A stretch of 64,000 bases of DNA. Origin: Plumapathes pennacea (lineage: Eukaryota > Cnidaria > Anthozoa > Antipatharia > Myriopathidae). Below the pieces are notes generated by a model, which ran no database searches, was not told the DNA's origin, and saw nothing but the letters and a program-made list of their open reading frames with translations. Every line of letters starts with the position of its first letter. The stretch's first letter is position 1. Location: the NCBI GenBank assembly GCA_964036295.1, contig OZ038465.1:24896870-24960869 (forward strand), read 5' to 3'. Of this stretch, positions 56,225 through 64,000 are shown in pieces. A program made the translations under genes and the position numbers.

Positions 56225-59140
56225 TAGAAATACGATAATCGCAGATACCCCCTCACTCTGTCATGGATGGGACTTTTACTTTGGTAACTCCCAACAAGAG
56301 TAGCCTTTGTTTTACCGAAATGTTGACTCAAACTCAAGTGCTACACGCAAAGGAAGGAGAAAAAGAATGGTGTGTGTTATACTTTTGCGTTGAAAAAATA
56401 ATCGATTGCGTGACGAAGTACCTATTTCCCACGGTCGGCACGTCAAATTAATTCGTACAGTCTGCGAACACGTTCTCAAAATTTAAAACTCAAAGTTTGA
56501 AGTTGTTCGGCCGTCGTAGTACGGGAAAAAAGGAACACTGATTTTCCAATTTTGAATTCATAGGCTTCCTGTGCGATTAAGGTGGCTCCATAGGGTTTTC
56601 AGACGCAATTTTGCGTGGGCACCAAAATCACAATAAAATAAAAACCCGACTTTCGTAATTCTCTGGAGGAAATCTGAATTTAACAGGAAATTCTAAAATC
56701 TCGGAGTAAAAACAGTTTACGATGCGTGCACGGTTCTTCGAGTCACGAAGAAACCAAACTTGAAAGCCTTTCAATCAAACTAAGTACACGCTGGCTTTAC
56801 TTGATCGCCGATCTTTATCACTTTACCTTCGAATGTATATAACTCTACTGAATTAGTTTGAAAGTATTGTTTCTGCACATCCTGTCAGGCCAATAACTAA
56901 ACAAGCAACACAACGATGAAGAAGTTCTACAATTTAGATTTTATTCTGTTTGACTTTGAAATGAACAGCCATCACAAACACGGCTCGAACGGTCATTTCG
57001 GCAATCATCAGTTGGAATGGACAAACCAGTACATTCGGCCTAGTCACAACACTGACAGCAATTCTTGGAAGTAAGCAAACTTAGACAGAAATTACTGGCG
57101 TTGTTATGAAGCTTTGCAAATCCTACTAACCTGCAGAGTTTGATCCCGTGTGTCAGTCTGTGGCATATTATCTCAGGTGAGCAGTCGCAAAACTAAATAT
57201 TCACGAACTGTACTGAATAAGTATGAATGAACTTGATGGGACACAACTGCCAACAAACTTGTTGGGAGCTAGTGGACTAGCATTCGACGGCTTGAACTGA
57301 CAACTTTCGAACTGTCTTCACGGCTTTGTATTGAAAAGGATTGAGTTGTTGAACAGCTATCACCCTCAAATTGTTCGAGACTTCGCTAACAGTAGTTCGC
57401 ACAGCATAATTTGTGGCTGACATATCCAGTACGAGCTTCTCAAGAAAGAAATTCAGGAATTGCGTGGTGTTTCCTTTTAGCTTCGCACCAAGAAAACTTA
57501 CTGTACTTGCAGGCGTGCAATCGCCGCTTTCTCCTCGTGTTTACATGCACACATTACGGCCAACGCATGCGCAATTGTCGATCTTGTCGAGTCATTATTT
57601 TGCATTTGATGGCGCACTACGCACGTAAAATATCAAGTTTTTCTTTGCATTTTTCTCGAGTTTCCTCCGGTGAATCTGTCTTAAATTTTGCAGGCAAACG
57701 AAGATTATATCCGGCTTTGTAATATTTGATTTTAATGGAAATTTATGAGCAGAATTTTTTTTATTTGCAAAAAACGTAAATTGCCAATTAGCTCAGAATC
57801 CGCTCCTCTAACCCCAACTTTTTTTCACAGTTATGTTTACCTTATACAAATTTCTAAACATACTGAAAGTTTCAGAAAAATTCACCGAAGAAAACTCGAG
57901 AAAATAGAGCATAAAGTTTGAAAACGGGGTAGAAGACCTTTATTTCAAGGACGTATTGTTTCCATAGAAACCACACTAGAGTGACAAAAGTAAAACGAAT
58001 ATGCAACAGACCTTTCGAAACATCTACCCTGCAAATTTGATCAAGAAAGAATATAATGAAATGAAAATATGACGGTTTTGGTGTCATAAACTAAATACGA
58101 GCAAGTGCAGGGAAATACCCTATGGAGCCACCTTAAATAGGCTTCTTGTGCGATTTGTTTTTACTCTAGACTGTATGCACCTGACTCGGGCATGCATATT
58201 TAATGAGCTCGAATTGTTTTGTATGTTAACCCACTCAAAACAGCATGATTTCTCCCAGAATCAAAGCAAAACTTGAACAGTTTACTTCATATTATACACG
58301 GGCTTCAGACCCAGTGATACTTCTAATGGCTTGTGAACGATTCTCGCTGCAATCACCGCGTGTCAGATTACAGAAAAATAAGACATCTGACTAAATCATT
58401 CAAGACTACAAGTTCCGATTGCTCTGAGCGAATACGGTAGCCGAAACTGGCGATAGAAGCGTAGTAAAACAATACTTCGAGGGAAAATGATCAGCATACA
58501 GATTTTAATACATTCTTGAAGTGATCGAGTTTATACAAGCTATACGGGATAGGATATATTTGTCACGGTGATTGTTCGATTTCTACTGATTAACCTTTGT
58601 TGCTTGTCCTTTCTAAATAAGTATCTGAGTTTAACACAAAACGGCGTCTGAAGCTCCCGATTTTCTTTCAAGCGCTGTTCCCTTTGCGGAGCCGTTTCTC
58701 CGGCACGCTTCCCGTTCATGATGCTGTCCGTTATAACATGTTTGTCGTCTTTTCTCTAGACGGATTTGGCGCTATTCGATCGTTTCACGATTTCGCCTTG
58801 CCCGTGCCTGTTTCCTTCTCTTTTGAAGACGAGCTTCGCGAGACTGTTGTGTTTCAAGTTTTCCAGTTTTCCAGTTTTCCATTTTCGTAAACACAGCTAC
58901 GATATACTGTATCTAATGTCTCTTACTGCGAGTAAAACTACAGGGCCACACGTGATCGATCCGGTCTTTGTTATTTGTTCTGCAGTGATGCGATAGGAAC
59001 TGGGGACGATGTCGTACGACAGACTGACAGACTGACAGACGAACGTTAGATTTCGAGATGGCGACCCGCTTGGAGTCTCAGATAAGGAGATAATACTACT
59101 GCATTAGCGTCGTGAGTATTTCCCTCACTTCGTTCAGGGA
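56225..59140. mobile_element. Element B, partial copy 2, interrupted by a TTAA element
   Basis: CTAGAAATACGATAATCGCA at 56225 begins a match to 8822 onward; it runs to the hairpin-bearing right end at about 59140. The outer left arm of element B (8064-8820) is missing. It lacks the 768 bp insertion found in copy 1 and instead carries the 1552 bp insertion at 56581-58132. The Arg/Gln-rich frame here is stopped early. Confidence 0.78.
56581..58132 (+). mobile_element. 1552 bp TTAA element, GGTGGCTCCATAGGGT ends (copy 2, inverted)
   Basis: Same ends and TTAA flanks (56577-56580 and 58133-58136) as the copy at 53580-55111, in opposite orientation. The pre-insertion site is visible in element B copy 1 (TTAA at 9183-9186, followed by ATAGGCTTCC). 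On the plus strand an open block FILFDFEMNSHHKHG... runs to a GTAAGC donor near 57071, a second exon-like block (EFDPVCQSVAYYL) sits between a CTGCAG acceptor and a GTGAGC donor at about 57137-57176, and a third open block starts MNELDGTQLPTNL at 57224. I cannot identify the protein. The same blocks are in copy 1, so this may be a captured gene piece. Confidence 0.9.
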
Positions 59141-59161
59141 AAATAAGAGAGCAAGCGCAAA

Positions 59162-62100
59162 ATGTGTCAAAATTCACACAAATTTGACTGGCGTTGCATC
59201 TCAGCGGGAGTCACGCAAACTTCCGAATATCAAATTACAGTACATTCAACTTTCAAACATGGCGTTCGGTATCGTGTAGTATATTTGTTTAGCTTGGTTG
59301 GGTTCTATTTGTATGATATGAATTGCTCATTCGCATCGGAAGGTTCACCTTGCGCTGCTGCTGGAACAAGGTCGACGTTACTGCCCTCAGAGGCATGTAG
59401 CGGCGATGTGACCAAGTATTTAGAAAGTCTTAGAGTTAGCACCAAGCGAGGGTGGACCGCGAAAGCGGAAATTTCCTACAACGAAAAAGATCTAATCCTT
59501 AACAGGGCTTGCCTGTTCAGTTTGTCGGATGAGGAGGTGAATGCTATGGTCATCTGCTCAAAGCACAGATCAAATTTGACTGTGGACTGGCCAGGTCGAA
59601 AGCGCATCACATGCTGTTACCCGACACACAAACCTGGAAAAGGTCGGCAAAAACAAAGGAAGAAGCCGCGCAGAGTCAATTTCGCCATATCGCAGGAAAT
59701 ATTTTTACTTTGCATAAATGTGCTGTGCCAGTAGGATCAGGTGAGATCACGATTTTCAATATAATTTTTTCGAAAATCAATATTTCCTCTCGCAGCGCAA
59801 ATAACGGCGCGAAAACTGTGAAGCTTTTTAGTGCTTTCTGGAACTTCTGTTTCTACCACTAAATTGATGTCCTCCTCACAAGTCATCTTGTAGTGATTTT
59901 TGTGACTAAATAAATAGAATTGTGTTCGGATATTGTCAATAAACAGCGTTAGTTCGCCAGGCGGGGGTTATTCGCTGATAACGTCCGCTCAAGAGCGGAC
60001 ATTATTCGGTCACGTGTCACAATTCTACCAATCACGCGCGGGAGGAAATATTTGATGGGTCATAATGCTGGATAGCATTAGTCACAGAAGTGTGTTTATC
60101 TCCGTTTTTTTTCAGGTAGTTGACGCCCCATTGGACACAACAGACCGAAATACTGTAGCGTCTGAACCTATACCTGACGTGCACCAGCAAGCTGCTTCTC
60201 TCAGAGACATCTGAGGGGGAACGTGGAGCCACTTCATCACAGTCATCCCAACGTAGCAGTGTTCCAGAGGAAGAAATTAGCATCTGGTCAGATGAAATTG
60301 AGGAGCAGCTACTAAAACGATAGAAGCTCAACGAAACCCTTACCAGCTTGCCTGGAGGCCGCATCAGCCCTGTCCTGTCAACCCTGAATACTTCTTGGGA
60401 TGACATTTCTTCGACACAAATAGAAGTATTATTTGCGAAAGGCAACGCAAACCATTGCTGCAGACCTCACAGTCATCAGCCCTGGATAAGAACAAGAACT
60501 GTGGTGCACCATTCGAAGAGAACCATCAGTGACAACTAGTGGCTCAAGAATTTCAAGACGCAAAAGTTTCGCCCCGAATTCGGGACTAATTAATGTCCTT
60601 GTCAAGGCAAACGAGCAAGCGGAGTCATGGCAAACAAAAAGACAGATCCTGTCTCTTTTTGCCAATGACTTTAGCCGGAGTGAGCTGCAGGATATGGTAC
60701 CATCATTGTCAAAATGGAGAATAGACCAGGCTCGGCAACATGCTACCGAATTTGGTAAAGGTCAGCCGTTACCTGAAGCCCCCATCTACCGCGCACGAAT
60801 CACTTCAGTTTAGGTTGACCATTTCATCGACTTTATATCCAGACCAGAGATGATACAGGATGTGGCATTTGGCACAAAGACAATTAGGCTAGACTCGGGG
60901 AACGTATTATCATTCCCGCAGTGGTGCGAACAGTAATTCCCTCCCGAATTATCGAGCAGTACACAGCCTACTGCGCACTGCATGACTTCGAGCCTGCTGG
61001 ACAGAGGTCTCTATACAGAATGATTCAAGTGTGCGCCGCCTAAATGCAAACGTCCTAACAAGGTTTGAACAATACCACCGCCGAAGGCACTGAGGCCATA
61101 GAGAGTGTGTCCACAATCGTTAAGACCCTAGGCGATAATGGTGCAAATGAAAGGTGGCACACAGCAAAGAATCAAAGAAGTCAACAGGTACTTCAAAGCT
61201 GACTTCAAGACCCACGTCGATAAAGACCAGAGCTACGCTGGCTATTGCATCACTTATGCATTGAGCGAACCGAGCGACCCGCAGTTTCAAGGCCTTTGTC
61301 AACAGGAACATGACGTTGATTGCATCAGGTGCGATTCGCTTGAAACAATCTTCAGCGAGATAGAGCAGGAGATCAGCAATGCTGAAGTGTCTGAGGATCA
61401 GCAGTCAAGACTAAACTATGAGCTCAAGCAGAAGTGCGAGGCAACACGGGCGTGGAAATCGCATTTACTGCGTACAGTCAACCAGGAAGAAAGCAAGCAA
61501 GACAGCTTCAAATACTTGATGAGGAGAGCTGCATGATCATCATGGACTGGTCCATGAAATATTTGCCACAGCGGTACAGAGAACGAATGAGTGAGTTCTT
61601 TGGCAAGCGTGGTAGAAACTGGCACGTCAGTGCTGTCATCACCAAACATGATGGAAGGTGCGAGGTCGAGTGCTTCGTTCACGTGGATAACTCTTGCACC
61701 CAGAACAGCTTTGCAGTATAGCCTCTATGGTAGAGCACCTGTTTACAACCATAAGGCAATAATTACCATTGATCACCGAGGCATACCTACGGTCTGACAA
61801 CGCAGGATGTTACCATAGTGGATCCTTGATTCCCAGTCTCCCTGCTGTCGGCCAACGCATTGGTCTGACACCTGTCCGATACGACTTCTCTGATCCTGTC
61901 GGGTAAGGACATCTGCGATCGGAAGACTACACCCATGAAGGCGCATATTCGTAGATGGGTTAATGAGAAGCACAACGTCATTACTGCAGAAGATATGAAG
62001 GTAGCATTGGAGTCGCATGGGGGTCTGAAGGGATGCAGGGTAGCTGTGGTTCAGACCGATCCCACGAAAGAGATCACGGGAAACAAAATACTAGAGTTAG

Positions 62101-62479
62101 CCTGCTAAACAACTTTTCATTTGAAGTAACCGGAGTACGAGCTTGGAGAGCTTATGGCGTTGGACCTGGGAGAATCTTGTCGTATAGAGAGCTAGAGGTT
62201 GAACCCCAAGGTACCACGGCACTAAAGGTGATCCAGCCTTCTTGTCCCCATTGTAAAAAGCTTGGTGCAACAAGACAAATGCCGGTGCCAAGAGCTGCGA
62301 TTTTTTCATGTAACGAATCTGGTTGTGTCCTGACCTTCAAGAGCCAAGCAAACGCAGATGTGCATATGGATACTGGCAAACATGTAGGTAAAGATGAAGA
62401 AGGCGAGTCCCTCTTTGATAAAGTGAAAAAGAGGTGGGCAGCGGGAAAGTGTCGTCTGTGCCGATTTTCGGTGTTTTGA
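59162..62479 (+). pseudogene. Decayed transposase-like gene with DNAGCYH motif and C2H2 finger
   Basis: Successive frame fragments line up as one protein. An N-terminal CSKHRSNLTVDW / CCYPTHKPG zinc-like region (59162-59740) ends at a GTGAG donor, and a TTTTTTTTCAG acceptor follows at 60115. Next come FGKGQPLPEAPIYRARI and DVAFGTKTIRLDSGN (60530-60930), then MKGGTQQRIKEVNRYFKADF (61138-61536), MDWSMKYLPQRYRERMSEFF (61542 on), SDNAGCYH (61796), RAWRAYGVGPGR and a C2H2 finger CNESGC...H...H (62310-62375). At least six frameshifts or stops break it. I recall full-length relatives as large uncharacterised proteins in cnidarian and other invertebrate genomes. The conserved Asp residues (MDW, SDNAG) suggest an RNase H-like nuclease, which is inference. 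Confidence 0.7.
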
Positions 62480-63003
62480 AATAATTCTCACAGAAAAACT
62501 ATATCTTGTGCCATTCAATAAATTTCTATTTTCAATTAAGGATATGATAAGCTATTCAGATGAGATTTTGTTTTGAAAATACACGTCGCAGTTTTGAGAA
62601 ATCGAATTTTGAAAATTACCATATTTCGTTTTGTCACCAGTCCCTCACGACTTTGTGAGATTTCGTATCGTGTTAAAATTCCAAAAAAAATTAAACGGAA
62701 GTTCAAAAGCATCTTCATAACAATAATGACGTATAAAAATAGCCGAAAAAGTTTCATTGACTAAATGCATCGGGAATTACAGGTTTTAGCACATCAAACC
62801 TGACGTAAATTTCAGCGGTTTACTGGCCTCCAGACGGCGAAAACAAGGGGGGTGGTCAACCTCCAGAATGAAAAGTCAGAAAATCCTGCAAATAGCGCCA
62901 TTCGTAATCATATCCGTTAGATATCAAACGCTGAAAAAATTATTGGAATCAGCCGACCCCTATCTTTTGGCCCTGCCCGGTTTTCTCTGACAATTACTCT
63001 TAA

Positions 63004-63645
63004 TGCCAAAAAAGATATCCAAAATTTGTCATGGACGAGTGCGGTATCAGGAGATGTTCGTGACATGCTCGCGATAAAACTACAATAGCGCGCGTTCAAT
63101 ACAAGTAAACTCCACGAAGCTAGTGTCTTCTTGTAGCTTAATAAACACAGATTCAGAAAAATACCTTTGTTTTCCGAGATTTTAAGCGTACGCCGAGTTT
63201 TAGGGATTATTATGCAAATTAACATGGCCGCAAATGGCGAGTTCCAAGTCTTCACAGATTTGTCGGACTACCGAGCCGATGGTATTTTTTTAGGTGGAAC
63301 ATAAACGTTTTGCAAGGCAGAAAGAATGCCTGGTCATTTTCTTATTTCGAACTGGGAACTATCAAATAAAGATGGACAAGAATAGACAAAAAGAGCACTA
63401 TTGATTTACGAGTCAACACACCTTTTCGGATGTTCCACCTCGTCTGTGGTGGAGGTGATTTTCTTGTCGTGCTGTCTGGCAATACGAGAGAGCTTGTCTT
63501 GTTTAGACGCTACTTGCCGCCGTAATTGCTGTGATCGAAAACAAAGAAACGGTCGCATTAGACTGTGTCCAGTAATCAGGGACCATTTCAGTAAAGTATT
63601 TACAAGGTATTGTTACAAGTATCGACCAATTCCTCTACAACTTAA
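63004..63645. other. No gene recognised
   Basis: Right flank of the 9.7 kb composite. Short frames only. A plus-strand frame from 63401 runs on through the LINE tail in a different reading frame and is not coding. Confidence 0.45.
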
Positions 63646-63649
63646 GATC

Positions 63650-63897
63650 CAGAGACTGAGCAACTTTGGTTATTCAGAGTGCAGTCTTTTGGGCCTATTC
63701 CTCATCCTTCGGTCAACTCGTTTTCTTATATCACTAGCCGTGTATGGAATAATTTACCTGCTAAAGTTCGCGAAACGGATAACAGTAAAGTTTTTAGGAG
63801 ACTTTTATATGTGGCAAATCTGTCACCAGAAACTAGCGGCTGCTCGTGTTCTATCTGCTCAATTAATATTGACACAAACGAACTTTATAATTTGTAA
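63650..63897 (+). pseudogene. LINE reverse transcriptase C-terminal tail
   Basis: The frame reads PIPHPSVNSFSYITSRVWNN, LPAKVRET, SKVFRRLL and ends with a CSCSIC-like cysteine pair and a stop at 63898. The pattern of an aromatic stretch, WNxLP, a F-x-x-x-L helix and a short Cys motif is typical of the end of CR1/Jockey/RTE-like ORF2 proteins. Upstream the frame is broken and no reverse-transcriptase core is left, so it is a 5'-truncated, decayed copy. Confidence 0.62.
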
Positions 63898-63949
63898 GTA
63901 ATTGGTTAGTAATTAGCTTGTAATAGTAATTAGATACAGCAATTAGCTG

Positions 63950-64000
63950 GTCCCCGAACGAAGTGAGGGAAATACTCACGACACTAATGCAGCAATATTA
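63950..64000. mobile_element. Element B terminus, continuing beyond the window
   Basis: TCCCCGAACGAAGTGAGGGA and the following ACTCACGACACTAATGCAG are the reverse complement of the right end of element B at 11041-11140. The rest of the copy would lie outside the window. Confidence 0.8.

Larger units (their letters stand above)
53282..62999 (+). mobile_element. 9.7 kb TTAA-flanked composite with ~0.5 kb inverted ends and a transposase-like pseudogene
   Basis: The left end GAGTAATTGTCAGAGAAAAC and its exact reverse complement at the right end are each bordered by TTAA (53278-53281 and 63000-63003). The inverted match runs inward for about 500 bp with moderate divergence (53282-53575 plus 55116-55330, against 62490-62999). 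The left arm is interrupted by the insertion at 53580-55111. Between the arms lie a MITE, a partial element B copy carrying its own insertion, and a decayed transposase-like gene (59162-62479). Without the nested insertions the core would be roughly 5 kb. Confidence 0.75.

Noticed and set aside
1..64000. tRNA, rRNA and riboswitch genes
   Set aside because: I scanned for internal-promoter B-box-like GGTTCGA patterns and conserved RNA cores and found none that I could support.

Overview
The window is eukaryotic, from an invertebrate animal; an anthozoan cnidarian (coral or anemone) is my best inference. The basis is single-domain coding exons with GT..AG introns, two conserved animal housekeeping genes (METTL22- and UBE2I-like), a phase 1-1 CUB exon, and a dense mix of BEL/Pao, Penelope-like, Crypton-like, Tc1/mariner and TTAA-flanked DNA transposons. 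Nothing looks bacterial: there are no operons, no rRNA, tRNA or CRISPR. The species itself cannot be read from the sequence.

Layout. 1-11.5 kb: DNA-transposon territory (a TIR family with CCAGAAAT ends, a THAP-bearing element at 5.2-7.1 kb, a 3 kb element with hairpin-bearing inverted ends at 8.1-11.1 kb). 11.84-12.20 kb: an orphan CUB-domain exon on the minus strand. 13.28-18.26 kb: a full-length BEL/Pao LTR retrotransposon with identical LTRs but no integrase core. 18.3-28.1 kb: intronic or intergenic DNA filled with hairpins and short TIR elements. 28.5-35.5 kb: UBE2I (UBC9) on the minus strand, with coding exons 3-6 recognised and the first two missing. 35.7-39.9 kb: METTL22 on the minus strand, with the first eight coding exons recognised and the 3' end missing. 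The two incomplete ends face each other 222 bp apart. 40-46 kb: dispersed and tandem repeats and an inverted copy of the 1-2 kb element. 46.0-50.3 kb: a decayed Penelope-like element with inverted minisatellite ends, split by a segment that holds a two-exon Crypton-like tyrosine recombinase gene. 51.5-53.1 kb: a 1.58 kb TTAA element with a THAP exon. 53.28-63.0 kb: a 9.7 kb TTAA-flanked composite with long inverted ends, a decayed transposase-like gene and several nested insertions. 63.65 kb to the end: a LINE tail and the edge of another hairpin-ended element.

How it fits together. The host content is two housekeeping genes and one stray exon; most of the rest is mobile DNA in nested layers. 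Several insertions can be dated relative to one another because an empty-site copy of the target lies elsewhere in the window (9183-9186 for the element at 56581-58132; 58436-58440 for the element at 9486-10253; 28797-28800 for the element at 32563-33894). At least six different families here use TTAA-like target sites. Coordinates of exon edges come from reading splice consensus, phase and protein similarity by eye; no alignment or database search was run.
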